Shown here: positions 1 through 9,404 of the stretch, one piece after another
How the letters are laid out: the number at the start of each line of letters is the position of its first letter
How positions within the stretch are numbered: position 1 is the stretch's first letter
Assembly (NCBI RefSeq): GCF_019492055.1
Contig: NZ_JAICBX010000001.1
Coordinates: 1,488,001 to 1,552,000 of the forward strand
Source of the DNA: Flavimaribacter sediminis
Lineage (GTDB): Bacteria > Pseudomonadota > Alphaproteobacteria > Rhizobiales > Rhizobiaceae
Direction of reading: 5' to 3'
Length of the DNA: 64,000 nt
Translations under genes and position numbers: made by a program
Notes under the pieces: generated by a model
The model's database searches: none
What the model was told of the DNA's origin: nothing
What the model saw: only the letters and a program-made list of their open reading frames with translations

Positions 1-567
1 GAGGGATTCTTCGCGGCGGCATCGCTCGTGGCGACCAGCGGAATGGAAAGTCGACCTGGCGTCATCGCGCTGCTTCCGAATATCGTTGTTCTGGCCATAA
101 TTTTTGTCGGCGGAGGTGTTTATTCGACCTCCGGCGGCGTAAAGATTTTCAGAATCGGCGCCATGTGGATTTATGCCATCGCCGAACTGAATCGCCTCAT
201 ATATCCAAACAGCGTTGCGCGGATGCGTTTTGGAGAGGCGACGGTCGATACGGCGTCGATACAGGCGATTTGGAGTTACTTTATCATCGCTGTGCTTATT
301 ATCGGCGCTGGTTCGGTGCTGATTTCGCTGACCGGAACAAACTTCGAAGCCGCCATCATCATGGCAGTGTCGCTGTTTTCCAACGCCGGGCCTGTGTATG
401 AGGCGTTAAGGCCGGTATCGGCCGTCTCCGATGTTGGTTGGCCGCTCTATAGCTCCCTTCCAGGTGCAGTAACCTATCTTATTGGAGCAATAATCATGTT
501 TATTGGCCGGCTCGAAGTGCTTGTCGTGTTTGCTGTTTTTAATATCCGGTACTGGTATTATCGCTGA
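1..567 (+). CDS. trkH: TrkH family potassium uptake protein, C-terminal part
   Basis: This is the 3' end of a gene that begins before the window; the reading frame is open from base 1. TrkH/KtrB proteins are the membrane subunits that carry K+ through four pore-loop repeats, normally gated by TrkA. The visible 188 residues start in a pore loop (ATSG), continue through hydrophobic segments and a second pore-loop region (SLFSNAGP), and end in a final membrane helix with the IGRLE signature typical of TrkH C-termini. In Hyphomicrobiales trkH commonly lies directly before hfq, as here. The 218 bases up to hfq hold no recognisable gene. The identification is firm; the missing N-terminus prevents a check of the full length. 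Confidence 0.88.
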   Translation, partial: EGFFAAASLVATSGMESRPGVIALLPNIVVLAIIFVGGGVYSTSGGVKIFRIGAMWIYAIAELNRLIYPNSVARMRFGEATVDTASIQAIWSYFIIAVLIIGAGSVLISLTGTNFEAAIIMAVSLFSNAGPVYEALRPVSAVSDVGWPLYSSLPGAVTYLIGAIIMFIGRLEVLVVFAVFNIRYWYYR

Positions 568-785
568 CAGTTCATATACTATAGGTAAATCGAAATGTGG
601 ATGATGCGCGAGTTAGCTGTGATTGTGCATTGCAGCGATTAGAGATTGCGGAAAATCTATCGATTTGGTAACCAAAAGTTTGGCGTATGGTCGGTGGCGG
701 GATAGAACCGGTGAACCCGGCGATTAATTTGCGACCTGCCCGCACAATAAGAAGAAACCGGCAAGGACAAGGATGAAATAACGCG

Positions 786-1034
786 ATGGCGGAGCGTTCC
801 CAGAATTTGCAGGACCAGTTTCTCAATACTGTTAGAAAGCAGAAAGTTCCCCTTACAATTTTTCTGATCAACGGTGTCAAGCTGACAGGCGTGGTGACAT
901 CGTTCGATAATTTTTGCGTATTGTTGCGTCGCGATGGACATTCGCAGCTTGTTTACAAGCACGCAATCTCAACGATAATGCCAGGTCAGCCAATACAAAT
1001 GTTCGAAGGTGAAGAACCAGCACGTGAAACCTGA
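786..1034 (+). CDS. hfq: RNA chaperone Hfq
   Basis: Hfq forms a hexameric Sm-like ring that pairs small RNAs with mRNAs. The 82-residue protein has the expected N-terminus (QNLQDQFLN), the Sm1 region with [16 protein letters not shown], and the Sm2 signature YKHAIST, which lines the U-rich RNA-binding pocket. Length matches alphaproteobacterial Hfq (about 80 residues). The ATG at 786 follows a purine-rich AAGGACAAGG stretch. The last 26 bases overlap the start of hflX, so the two are probably co-transcribed and translationally coupled, the classical hfq-hflX arrangement. Confidence 0.97.
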   Translation: MAERSQNLQDQFLNTVRKQKVPLTIFLINGVKLTGVVTSFDNFCVLLRRDGHSQLVYKHAISTIMPGQPIQMFEGEEPARET

Positions 1035-2376
1035 CAAGGGACAGGAACAGGCAGCTCGAAATACCAGAACTGTATCCGCAGAAAGGCGGGATGAGCCCAG
1101 TCGCGCGGTCGTGCTTGTACCGATTCAAAGAACGGGTGTATCCGACAATCCGCTGCGATCAAGCGAGTCTAAGCTAGCCGAGGCTGTCGGTCTTGCCGGA
1201 GCGATCGATATCGAGATTGTTCATTCGGCAATTTGCTGGCTCAACAACATCACGCCTGCAACCCTGTTTGGAAGCGGCAAGGTGGAGGAGCTGGCCGGCA
1301 TCGTTCAATCGATGGAAGCTGAGCTGGTGATTGTCGATCATGCGTTGACGCCGGTTCAGCAGCGCAATCTTGAGAAAGCGTGGAAAGCCAAGGTGATCGA
1401 CCGTACCGGTCTCATCCTGGAGATATTTGGCCAAAGAGCGTCCACGAGGGAAGGGGTGTTGCAGGTTCAGCTTGCTCATCTGAATTACCAGAAAGGGCGT
1501 TTGGTGCGGAGCTGGACCCATCTGGAGCGGCAACGCGGTAGCACCGGCTTTATTGGCGGGCCCGGCGAAACCCAGATCGAGGCGGACCGTCGGATACTTC
1601 AGGACAAGATCGTCAAGCTGGAGAAAGAACTTGAACAGGTGCGGCGCACACGCACGCTACACAGGTCAAAACGCAAAAAGGTGCCTCATCCGGTTGTTGC
1701 TCTTGTGGGCTATACAAACGCCGGAAAATCAACCTTGTTCAATACCCTGACCGGCGCTACTGTCCGAGCCAAAGACATGCTGTTCGCAACACTGGATCCA
1801 ACGCTTCGCCGGCTAACATTGCCGCACGGACGCATGGTCATCCTGTCGGATACTGTGGGGTTCATTTCAGATTTGCCGACGCATCTGGTCGCTGCTTTTC
1901 GCGCTACACTTGAAGAGGTGCTCGAAGCGGATCTGATCCTCCATGTTCGCGACATGTCGGATCCCGACAATGCGGCTCAAGCCGCTGATGTTACCCGTAT
2001 TCTCCATGAATTGGGTGTTCGCGACGAGGGTGAGGGCTCTACCAAGATAATCGAGGTCTGGAACAAGATCGACCTTCTTCCGTATGAGACTGTCGAGTCT
2101 ATGGAGGCGCGCCGGGAAGAAACGACAGCCGTTCCGGTTTCCGCCACGACAGGGCAGGGCGTGGAGTTTCTTCTTGAGACGATCGAGTTGACCCTTTCTG
2201 GCAGACTGATCAACCGGGACATAACGATAGGCGTCAACGATATGAGCCAGTTGAACTGGCTATACGAGCACGCAAAAGTCCATTCGCGGGAGGACAGGGA
2301 AGACGGCAGCGTCGCCCTCAATCTGGACATAACCGAACATGACATGTCCGATCTGCAGCGCCGGCTTGCGCACTGA
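1009..2376 (+). CDS. hflX: GTPase HflX
   Basis: HflX is a ribosome-associated GTPase that can split stalled or heat-damaged 70S ribosomes. The 455-residue protein has the N-terminal HflX domain ending in the family signature GGPGETQIE near residue 185, a coiled linker rich in Lys/Arg/Glu, and a G domain with P-loop GYTNAGKST (about 234-242), DTVGF switch II (about 285) and NKID (about 350). The start is taken as GTG at 1009, inside hfq; a second in-frame GTG lies at 1024. It converges with mazG with only 7 bases between the stops and no visible terminator. Confidence 0.95.
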   Translation: MKNQHVKPDKGQEQAARNTRTVSAERRDEPSRAVVLVPIQRTGVSDNPLRSSESKLAEAVGLAGAIDIEIVHSAICWLNNITPATLFGSGKVEELAGIVQSMEAELVIVDHALTPVQQRNLEKAWKAKVIDRTGLILEIFGQRASTREGVLQVQLAHLNYQKGRLVRSWTHLERQRGSTGFIGGPGETQIEADRRILQDKIVKLEKELEQVRRTRTLHRSKRKKVPHPVVALVGYTNAGKSTLFNTLTGATVRAKDMLFATLDPTLRRLTLPHGRMVILSDTVGFISDLPTHLVAAFRATLEEVLEADLILHVRDMSDPDNAAQAADVTRILHELGVRDEGEGSTKIIEVWNKIDLLPYETVESMEARREETTAVPVSATTGQGVEFLLETIELTLSGRLINRDITIGVNDMSQLNWLYEHAKVHSREDREDGSVALNLDITEHDMSDLQRRLAH

Positions 2377-2383
2377 AAACATC

Positions 2384-3205
2384 TCAGTCGAACGCCTTTG
2401 CTTCGTTCCACAAAGCATCCATTTGCTCCAGTGACGTGTCGTCGATAACGGCGCCTTCTTCCGAGAGTTTTTTCTCGATATAGGCAAAGCGTTTTCTGAA
2501 CTTGTTGTTTGTCCCCCTGAGGGCCATCTCCGGGTCAGCGCCGATGTGCCGTCCAAGGTTGACGAGAACGAACAGAACGTCGCCAAACTCATCTCTCACC
2601 TTGTCGGCGCCATCCATGGCGAGCGCCTCGCGAAGCTCGCCAATTTCTTCTTCCGCCTTGGCGAAAACGGACTCCGGTTCGCTCCAGTCGAACCCGGTGC
2701 GCGCAGCTTTCTGCTGTAGTTTTATTGCTTCCGTCAGTGCGGGCAGGGCGGTTGGCACGCCGTCCAGCCTGCCTTGCACCTGTTCTCCGTCAAGGCCTCG
2801 GGCGCGACGGCGTTCGGCCCGTTCCGCCTTTTCGACCGCCTTTATTTCTTCCCATTGCACCTTGACGGCATTTGCCGTATCGGCGTGCGACACATCGAAT
2901 ACATGCGGATGTCTCCGTATCATCTTCCGGGTGATGGAGTGCACGACGTCACCGAAATCAAACGCGCCGGCTTCTTCCGCCATTCGCGCATGAAATATGA
3001 CCTGCAGAAGCAGGTCGCCCAGTTCCTCACAGAGGTCATCCATGTCGTTGCGTTCAATCGCGTCGGCAACTTCATACGCTTCCTCGAGCGTGTAGGGTTT
3101 GATCGATTCGAAGTCCTGTTTGACATCCCACGGACAGCCTGTGTTTGGGTCGCGGAGAGCAACCATAATCTCGATAAGCCGGGAAATGTCTTTTGATGGC
3201 TTCAT
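2384..3205 (-). CDS. mazG: Nucleoside triphosphate pyrophosphohydrolase MazG
   Basis: MazG hydrolyses (d)NTPs to the monophosphate and pyrophosphate, cleaning the nucleotide pool. The 273-residue protein has two MazG modules. The first shows the metal-binding pattern EEAYE (41-45) followed by EELGD (60-64), the EExxE...ExxD arrangement of the all-alpha NTP pyrophosphatases. The C-terminal repeat has EEIGELREAL and later DEFGDVLFVLVNLGRH. The N-terminal CPWD motif is characteristic. It lies downstream of hflX on the opposite strand, and the GFA-domain gene upstream ends 7 bases before its start, so those two may be co-transcribed. Confidence 0.95.
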   Translation of the reverse strand: MKPSKDISRLIEIMVALRDPNTGCPWDVKQDFESIKPYTLEEAYEVADAIERNDMDDLCEELGDLLLQVIFHARMAEEAGAFDFGDVVHSITRKMIRRHPHVFDVSHADTANAVKVQWEEIKAVEKAERAERRRARGLDGEQVQGRLDGVPTALPALTEAIKLQQKAARTGFDWSEPESVFAKAEEEIGELREALAMDGADKVRDEFGDVLFVLVNLGRHIGADPEMALRGTNNKFRKRFAYIEKKLSEEGAVIDDTSLEQMDALWNEAKAFD

Positions 3206-3212
3206 GTTCGTC

Positions 3213-3677
3213 TCAATCCAGTTTTATTGCGGCAAGTCTTCGCTCCAGGCTTGCCTGCGGCCAAAATTTGTCGCGATCATAATAGCGATCCATGACGGGT
3301 ACATTGTCCGGCAAACCGAGCCAGGGCTGTTTGCTTTCGGTAAAGATGTGAATATCGGGTGGATAGGCGTCCGGGTTTTCTAGTGCGCCCACGCGCACAA
3401 AACTGAATTTAGGGCCGGCGCCGGAATATACGCTCCATAGCGCAACGTGGCACTTGGGACAGCGGTATATCTTCTGACCTCTTCCACTTTCACTGGGTGT
3501 GTCGATCACCTCCGGCGCGCCTGCCTTGATCTTGATCCTGTCGGTTTCGATCAGTGCATTCATGACAAACGCCGATCCGGTTTCGCGCTGACACCATCGG
3601 CAATGACACGCATGAACGAAGAGCGGCTTTTCGATCATATCATACACGACTTCGCCGCAGCTGCAGTAACCCTTCAT
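3213..3677 (-). CDS. GFA / CENP-V domain zinc protein
   Basis: A 154-residue protein of the Gfa (glutathione-dependent formaldehyde-activating enzyme-like / CENP-V) superfamily. The zinc ligands are visible: CSC at 5-7, HACHCRWC with Cys 24, 26 and 29, and the distal CPKC at 73-76. The pattern fits the beta-tent fold that holds one structural and one catalytic-site zinc. Members bind glutathione or S-hydroxymethylglutathione adducts, but the substrate of most single-copy homologues is unknown, so no enzyme name is given. It sits immediately upstream of mazG on the same strand, without an obvious functional link. Confidence 0.85.
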   Translation of the reverse strand: MKGYCSCGEVVYDMIEKPLFVHACHCRWCQRETGSAFVMNALIETDRIKIKAGAPEVIDTPSESGRGQKIYRCPKCHVALWSVYSGAGPKFSFVRVGALENPDAYPPDIHIFTESKQPWLGLPDNVPVMDRYYDRDKFWPQASLERRLAAIKLD

Positions 3678-3896
3678 GGACCTGTCCTTTCGAATCCTGT
3701 GCTCAATGCTAACAGGTGGGGAGAGGGATGGTATATCCTTCTAGGCAAACGGGCAGTTTTCTCCCTCGACCCTTCAGGCGCCGCCTTTGATTGTCATACG
3801 GTTGTGGGGTCTGCGCGCTAGAAAAGCATGTCTTCACGTTCGGATGGTCGGACGTTCAGGAAGCAACGCCGCCTCAAAGCAAGCAGGGAGCCAGAC

Positions 3897-5792
3897 ATGA
3901 GCGATTACACCGTTAGAAAACTGACTGCGGATGAATGGGACGAAGTCAACTTCCCGCGTCCAAAGGAGAATGAATTCGATCGCGTTGTGGAGCGCGCGAT
4001 TTCTCGAAGAGGTTTTCTCGGCGGCGTGCTCGCGTTCGGTTCCGGCGCTGCGGCCATGAGCGCCGGTCTATTGAAACCGGAAAAAGCGCAGGCCCAACAG
4101 GCGACCCGATTTGCATTCACGCCCATTCCAGCCGCAACGGATAGCGTTGTCCATGTGCCTGAAGGCTACAGCTGGCAGAGACTGGTTAGTTGGGGTGATC
4201 CTCTGTTTTCCGGAATAGATGCGTTCGACAGCGCCATCGGCGGCGCGGCCGCAGATTCCGACAAGGTATTCGGTGAGAACACGGATGGAATGGAGCTTTT
4301 CGTAATCGGTGGAAAACAGGTGATTGCCGTCAATCACGAATACACCAACAGAAAGACCAATTTACCGCAGACTGCCGATGGCGTGCCACGTGACGGCCAG
4401 GATGTTCTCAAACTCCAGAACCTGCAGGGCATTGCAGTCTTTGAAATTGTCGAAAACGATACCGGTTGGACGGTTGTGCTGGACAGCCCTTTCAACAGGC
4501 GCATTACCCAGAACACGCCCATGCAATTCAGCGGGCCTGCGACTGGTCACGATCTTCTGAAAACGGCGGCGGATGCTGACGGCGTCGAGAGCCTTGGCAC
4601 GTTTAACAATTGCGGTTCGGGAAAGACCCCCTGGGGCACATATCTCACGTGCGAAGAAAACTTCAATGGCTACTTTGGCGCCACGGAAGAACCGGAGCTG
4701 ACGGAACAGATCGCGGACGGTTACAAGCGGTACGGAATTTCGACCGAAGGATGGGGATATGATTATCACAAATGGGATCCCCGTTTCGACACGTCGAAAA
4801 ATCCCAACGAGCCGCACCGCGCCGGCTGGATCGTTGAGATAGATCCGTCAAATCCGAAGAGCACGCCTGTCAAGCGGACTGCGCTTGGTCGTTTTAAACA
4901 TGAAAACGCCGAGACAGTGCTGGCGCCTGACGGCCGCGTGGTAGTCTATATGGGCGACGATGAGCGTGGCGAATTCCTCTATAAATTTGTATCGAAGGAC
5001 GCCTATGCGCCAGGCGCAGATACGTCCACCTTGCTCGACGAAGGGCAACTCTACGTCGCCCGGTTCCACGACGACATGACCGGTGAATGGGTTTCGCTCA
5101 CTCCGGACACGACGGGGATGTCCGAGGCCGAGATTGCGATATTCTCACGCATTGCAGCATCGAAAGTGGGCGCCACGACCATGGACCGACCGGAATGGGT
5201 TGCGGTGAACCCAATTTCAGTCGAAGCCTACTGCGCGCTGACCAACAACAGTCGCCGCGGCGTCAAGCCAAATGCCGGCGGCGACTGGACGCCTGTCGCC
5301 GGTCCCAATCCTCGAGAAGCTAACAAGTATGGGCAGATCGTGCGTTGGCGCCCGTCCGGCGATGATCATGCCTCGGAGACCTTCGAATGGGATCTGTATG
5401 TGATGGCCGGAAATCCGACCGTGCATGAAGGGGATTACGCCGGGTCGGCCAATATCAACGAAGGCAACCTGTTCAATTCGCCAGACGGCATGGCGATCGA
5501 TTCCACCGGGCTAATCTGGATACAGACTGACGGCGACGATTCCGACGAAGGCGATTTTGCCGGCAATGGTAACAATCAAATGCTCGCCGGTGATCCGGTG
5601 ACAGGCCGTATAGAGCGTTTTCTGACGGGACCGAAAGGCGCTGAAGTTACGGGTCTTTGCTGGTCGGCGGATCGCCGAACCATGTTTGTCGGAGTGCAAC
5701 ATCCGGATGCGCCGTTCCCGGATGGTGAAGGCAGGCTGCCGCGTTCTTCTATCATCGCGATCAAGCGCGACGATAATTTGCCTGTAGGCTAG
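3897..5792 (+). CDS. PhoX family phosphatase-like protein, TAT-exported
   Basis: A 631-residue protein of the PhoX/DUF839 family. PhoX enzymes are calcium- and iron-dependent periplasmic alkaline phosphatases. The N-terminus carries a twin-arginine motif SRRGFLGG (Arg 37-38) followed by a hydrophobic, alanine-rich stretch and AQAQQA, indicating folded export by Tat. The body shows PhoX-like features, including GSGKTPWGTYLTCEENFNG near residue 245 and the beta-propeller segment NSPDGMAID. The ATG at 3897 is preferred over an upstream in-frame ATG at 3828 because GGGAG lies just before it and the TAT motif is then normally placed. It stands alone; no phosphate-box was identified. Confidence 0.88.
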   Translation: MSDYTVRKLTADEWDEVNFPRPKENEFDRVVERAISRRGFLGGVLAFGSGAAAMSAGLLKPEKAQAQQATRFAFTPIPAATDSVVHVPEGYSWQRLVSWGDPLFSGIDAFDSAIGGAAADSDKVFGENTDGMELFVIGGKQVIAVNHEYTNRKTNLPQTADGVPRDGQDVLKLQNLQGIAVFEIVENDTGWTVVLDSPFNRRITQNTPMQFSGPATGHDLLKTAADADGVESLGTFNNCGSGKTPWGTYLTCEENFNGYFGATEEPELTEQIADGYKRYGISTEGWGYDYHKWDPRFDTSKNPNEPHRAGWIVEIDPSNPKSTPVKRTALGRFKHENAETVLAPDGRVVVYMGDDERGEFLYKFVSKDAYAPGADTSTLLDEGQLYVARFHDDMTGEWVSLTPDTTGMSEAEIAIFSRIAASKVGATTMDRPEWVAVNPISVEAYCALTNNSRRGVKPNAGGDWTPVAGPNPREANKYGQIVRWRPSGDDHASETFEWDLYVMAGNPTVHEGDYAGSANINEGNLFNSPDGMAIDSTGLIWIQTDGDDSDEGDFAGNGNNQMLAGDPVTGRIERFLTGPKGAEVTGLCWSADRRTMFVGVQHPDAPFPDGEGRLPRSSIIAIKRDDNLPVG

Positions 5793-5877
5793 TTGTTCGC
5801 CAAGGCGGACGACAGAGACGCGCTGATTGGGCGCGTCTCGCAGAACGTTCTTGGGGCCGTGCGATCTGTTTCCAGGA

Positions 5878-6363
5878 TCAAACTTTGGATAACCCAATCC
5901 CGGCAAAGGTGAGGGCGATCCCGGATGCAATGGTGCGCAACTGGTTCCAGAATTGCCAGCTTGGAGAGTAGTCCTGCCAAATGATTTCGGCTGCCTCAAC
6001 ATCTCCTGGGATGTCTACTTTCGCCAGCGCCTCGTTCATCGGCACGTTTACGCCCATCGTCAGAAGCAATCCGAAAATCAGGTAAACAAGACCGGCGGCG
6101 GCGAACCAATGTGCGGCTGACCGGAATTGACTGCGATAGGCGACGCCAGCTGTAGCGGCCAGGACTACCGGCGTCAGAAAGAACGCCGGGAAGAACACTC
6201 CGTTGCGGACAGAGGCGTTCATCGCCTGCATCGCAGCAATTGCTATGCGCGGATCAGCTTGGTCAAGACCCCACATTGTGGAGCAGACCCATGCGTAGAA
6301 AAATCCGAAAATTGCGCCGCAGAAGAGAATTGAACTTATGGACAGCGTTTTGACCAAACTCAT
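5878..6363 (-). CDS. DUF1772-type four-helix membrane protein
   Basis: A 161-residue inner-membrane protein with about four hydrophobic segments: near residues 8-28, 60-78, 87-105 and 140-158. The layout and motifs such as FFPAFFLTPVVL and VNVPMNEAL resemble the DUF1772 (anthrone-oxygenase-like) family, whose function in bacteria is poorly defined. It is divergently transcribed from the TetR gene at 6451, and its start lies 19 bases from the first of two GTACA-N4-TGTAC palindromes. It is therefore the likely target of that regulator. Confidence 0.75.
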   Translation of the reverse strand: MSLVKTLSISSILFCGAIFGFFYAWVCSTMWGLDQADPRIAIAAMQAMNASVRNGVFFPAFFLTPVVLAATAGVAYRSQFRSAAHWFAAAGLVYLIFGLLLTMGVNVPMNEALAKVDIPGDVEAAEIIWQDYSPSWQFWNQLRTIASGIALTFAGIGLSKV

Positions 6364-6381
6364 GAGAATTACCTCTTAACC

Positions 6382-6423
6382 GTACATTAGTGTACACCTT
6401 TACTATTCCGTACATATATGTAC
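6382..6423. promoter_or_regulatory. Twin palindromic operator between DUF1772 gene and tetR-type gene
   Basis: Two copies of GTACA-N4-TGTAC occur 28 bp apart in the 87-bp divergent intergenic region: GTACATTAGTGTAC at 6382-6395 and the perfect palindrome GTACATATATGTAC at 6410-6423. Position and symmetry fit binding of two dimers of the neighbouring TetR-family repressor, controlling both directions. This assignment is inferred. Confidence 0.72.
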
Positions 6424-6450
6424 GCTTATGTCAAGTAAAGGGAGCTGAAA

Positions 6451-7053
6451 TTGGATCAGGGAAAAAGGGCGCAACGCGCCAGGCAGATCGAAAACGCGGC
6501 TTATGAACTCCTCGAGAAACGAGGCTATTCCGGCACGTCGATGCTTTCAGTGGCAAGACACGCCAAAGCGTCGAACGAGACCCTTTATCGTTGGTACGGA
6601 GACAAGCGAGGGCTGTTCATATCCATCGTTGAAAACAACGCAGCTGCGACCAGGCAAAAACTGGAGGCAGCAATTGGCGGAAACGCAGACCCGCTAATGG
6701 TGCTTGAAGAAATCGCGCCGGTGTTGCTGTCAATGCTGCTCGGCAAAAAGGCAGTGAGCCTGAATCGCGCCGCCGCCGCGGATGAGTCGGGTGAACTCGG
6801 ATTGGCGATTGCCGCGGCCGGCCGGGGCATGGTGTATCCATTGATATGCAGGCTTATGGAGCGCGGCATACAAACAGGCGCGCTCAAGGCGACATCCTCC
6901 GAAACTGCTGCAGACTGGTTCTTGAACCTCTTGATCGGCGATCTTCAAATCAGACGCGTCATACACGCTTTGGAGATTCCTACCGAGCAGGACCTCCAAC
7001 AGAGAGTGGATACCGCGATCTTTGCATTCAAGAAACTCTGTGAAACTTCATGA
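6451..7053 (+). CDS. TetR/AcrR family transcriptional regulator
   Basis: A 200-residue one-component repressor. The N-terminal helix-turn-helix is clear: residues about 12-58 read AAYELLEKRGYSGTSMLSVA and then ASNETLYRWYGDKRGLF, the usual TetR pattern ending in the YxxFxxK-like recognition helix region. The C-terminal ligand domain is divergent and gives no hint of the inducer. The start is TTG at 6451, supported by AAAGGGA about 8 bases upstream. It faces the DUF1772 membrane protein gene across the twin palindrome, so autoregulation plus repression of that gene is the simplest model. Confidence 0.88.
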   Translation: MDQGKRAQRARQIENAAYELLEKRGYSGTSMLSVARHAKASNETLYRWYGDKRGLFISIVENNAAATRQKLEAAIGGNADPLMVLEEIAPVLLSMLLGKKAVSLNRAAAADESGELGLAIAAAGRGMVYPLICRLMERGIQTGALKATSSETAADWFLNLLIGDLQIRRVIHALEIPTEQDLQQRVDTAIFAFKKLCETS

Positions 7054-7117
7054 GAGACGCATCATTAGATCGCATAAGATATATTATGGAACTAGTGGCC
7101 GTTATCCAGATTGCGTT

Positions 7118-8098
7118 TCAATTGCCTCGCGTCACCGCATCAAGCCAGAGGTTGATCCGGACAAGTGATGTTTCAGACCGCGTAAGGCTGAAGTGATCTT
7201 GATCATCGAGCAGTTCAACAGACCTATACAACGCATTGAATAAAGGAATGAAAGCACCGGCATTCATAGCCTCGTCATCGCGGCCGACCAGGGTCAGAGA
7301 TGTTTGCGGCAACGCTTCGATATCACTACGAAAGTTTGTATGAAGATTGAAATTCGTCATAAGCCGCCACGAGTACCCAAGCGTCTCAGTGCCGTTCTGA
7401 AATTGCTCAGGCATATTGAAACGGATCGTTTCAAGATGGTCGAATATGTGGACGCGGACATTGTTGAGCATTGACAGCCCGATGATGCGCGGCAAGGAAA
7501 TATGGGCCCATCCGCCGTTGCCTTCGATAACCGTTGGCGCCTTGTGTCCCAGTATCGGCGCCAGAGCAATGTAATTCTCGATTTTTTCGCCGTACTCACT
7601 TGCTGCGAAGCGTATCGCCATGGCGCCGCCTGAAGAGTGACCGCCCATGATAATCGTCGTGTCCGGATCACTTGCAAGGATTATATCGACAAGGTCCGAG
7701 AGATCGTCTTCGAGTTGACCGATATAGCCGATGTCGCCACGACATTCTCCGGATCCAAAATGGCCGCGAAGGTTTGGAACATAGATTTGTGCGGCGTTGC
7801 TGTTCGACAAATAGCGCGCCATGGGATCCAGATAGCCGCCGTGATAGCCCGAGCCATGCAGCAATATCAACGAAACGGAACTTCTGGACGGATAATGGCG
7901 ATAGGCCAATTGTTGTCCGTCACGCGCGGTGTACTTCTGCATTTTCTGTTGCTCCGACAGATCCGGGCCACCGTGCAGCTGACTGAAATTCAGACTTTCG
8001 GTATCCTTCACACGCGGTGGAAAGAGGATCAGAACAAATGCGATGAGCAGGTAAATGACCGGGAACAGCGCCAGCGAAATTCCGATTTTCCATATCAT
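7118..8098 (-). CDS. Membrane-anchored alpha/beta hydrolase
   Basis: A 326-residue protein starting with one strong membrane helix (about residues 5-27), so it is probably anchored with its catalytic domain in the periplasm. The alpha/beta-hydrolase fold is shown by the oxyanion motif HGSG (81-84), nucleophile elbow GHSSG with Ser 155, a likely acid at VGRDDE (Asp 275 or 276) and DQDHFSL with His 303. The layout matches serine aminopeptidase/monoacylglycerol-lipase-like hydrolases. The substrate cannot be predicted. It is flanked by the converging TetR gene and the diverging TfoX-N gene. Confidence 0.82.
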   Translation of the reverse strand: MIWKIGISLALFPVIYLLIAFVLILFPPRVKDTESLNFSQLHGGPDLSEQQKMQKYTARDGQQLAYRHYPSRSSVSLILLHGSGYHGGYLDPMARYLSNSNAAQIYVPNLRGHFGSGECRGDIGYIGQLEDDLSDLVDIILASDPDTTIIMGGHSSGGAMAIRFAASEYGEKIENYIALAPILGHKAPTVIEGNGGWAHISLPRIIGLSMLNNVRVHIFDHLETIRFNMPEQFQNGTETLGYSWRLMTNFNLHTNFRSDIEALPQTSLTLVGRDDEAMNAGAFIPLFNALYRSVELLDDQDHFSLTRSETSLVRINLWLDAVTRGN

Positions 8099-8188
8099 TG
8101 CGTCACCATCCTGATACCCATGTTGTTATCGTTGGTTATTGCATGATAGGAACAAAAAAAGAACAAATACCTCGCAGGAGACTGGGAA

Positions 8189-8557
8189 ATGGCGGTTTCG
8201 AAAGAGTTTGCCGAATGTCTGCGAGAGCAGTTTTCGGTTGTTCCGGGGTCTGAAACAAGACGCATGTTCGGTGGCGTCGGTGTTTTTCGCCATGGCCTCA
8301 TGTACGCGCTTGGCACGTCCGGGGGCCGCCTCGCCTTCAAGACGGACAGTGAAACCATTCCTGCGTTTGAGGCGGCGCATTGCGAGGAATGGATACATAC
8401 GCGAGCGAACGGGACGACGGCCCGGATGGGATACTGGTATGCGCCTGACTATATTTTGGACGATCCCGAGGCCTTTGAGAAATGGGCCTTTGAAGCCTAT
8501 GTTACAGCGGTGCGCGCAGACAGCAGGAAACCTGCCGGGAAACGAAAATTGAAGTAA
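8189..8557 (+). CDS. TfoX N-terminal domain protein
   Basis: A 122-residue single-domain protein that matches the TfoX/Sxy N-terminal domain: RRMFGGVGVFRHGLMYAL near residues 27-44, LAFKTDSET, and the late segment MGYWYAPDYILDDPEAFEKW. In gammaproteobacteria TfoX co-activates competence genes with CRP, but stand-alone N-terminal-domain proteins in alphaproteobacteria have no established role. The ATG at 8189 follows a GCAGGAGACTGG stretch, a good ribosome-binding site. A comEC gene exists about 29 kb away in this window, but no link is implied. Confidence 0.83.
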   Translation: MAVSKEFAECLREQFSVVPGSETRRMFGGVGVFRHGLMYALGTSGGRLAFKTDSETIPAFEAAHCEEWIHTRANGTTARMGYWYAPDYILDDPEAFEKWAFEAYVTAVRADSRKPAGKRKLK

Positions 8558-8579
8558 TTGGGATTTGCCGAACCCATCT

Positions 8580-9404
8580 TCAGGCGACAACGTCCAGATC
8601 CTGTTCAATTTGCATCATGTCGTAGGCCGGCTCGACGTTCGCCGGCGTCTCTGCAAGCACCGTCGCATAATCAAGCGGCACGTGCATATGCGTCAGGATG
8701 CCCTGTTTCGGCTGCAATCTTTCGATCCAGTCGAGAGCTTCGCCAATCGAGAAATGACTTGGATGCGGGCGATATTGCAAAGCGTCGACGATCAAGCAGT
8801 CCAGACCTTGTAGTTTTTCGATGGACTTTTGAGGGAAATCACTGACATCGCTGCAATAGGCGACATTCCCGATCCGGTAGCCGGTCGAGGTAATGCTTCC
8901 ATGCAGTTGCTCGAACATATTGATTGTAAGGGGACCGCCCTCGCCCTCGATGACAACTGGTTGATCCAGAGAGTCAATAATGTTGGCGTCCACAATTGGC
9001 GGATAGCCGCTGCCCGGCGGCGTCTCGAAGCAATACAAAAACGCTTCGCGCAGGCGCGCCATCGTAGCTGCGTCGGCGTATATGGGCATGCGCTTTTTCT
9101 GGACAACGACGAAGCCTCGAAGGTCGTCTATTCCGTGCAGATGATCCGCATGGGGGTGGCTGTACAGCGCTGCGTCCAGTTTGCGCACGCGAGCGCTGAT
9201 CATTTGTTCGCGGAAGTCTGGGCCGGTGTCTATGACAACGGTCGTTACGCCGCCATCCTCCGAATACTGCTCGATCAGAAGCGATGCGCGTCTGCGACGA
9301 TTACGCGGATTGGTCGGATCGCAATTGCCCCAGTCGCCGTCGATACGTGGAACGCCGGGTGAAGAGCCACAGCCGAGAATCGTCAGAATTTGTCGTACTC
9401 TCAT
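8580..9404 (-). CDS. MBL-fold metallo-hydrolase (PhnP/RNase Z-like)
   Basis: A 274-residue metallo-beta-lactamase-fold hydrolase. The N-terminus LGCGSSPGVPRI and the metal motif HPHADH (83-88) are typical of the PhnP/RNase Z branch that acts on phosphodiesters such as cyclic nucleotides. Further ligands appear in CSDVSDFP and the C-terminal THMHVPLDY. It is the last gene of the metG-tatD-MBL group, and its ATG overlaps the tatD stop as ATGA, so translational coupling is expected. This tatD-MBL pairing is common in Hyphomicrobiales. The physiological substrate is unknown. Confidence 0.88.
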   Translation of the reverse strand: MRVRQILTILGCGSSPGVPRIDGDWGNCDPTNPRNRRRRASLLIEQYSEDGGVTTVVIDTGPDFREQMISARVRKLDAALYSHPHADHLHGIDDLRGFVVVQKKRMPIYADAATMARLREAFLYCFETPPGSGYPPIVDANIIDSLDQPVVIEGEGGPLTINMFEQLHGSITSTGYRIGNVAYCSDVSDFPQKSIEKLQGLDCLIVDALQYRPHPSHFSIGEALDWIERLQPKQGILTHMHVPLDYATVLAETPANVEPAYDMMQIEQDLDVVA

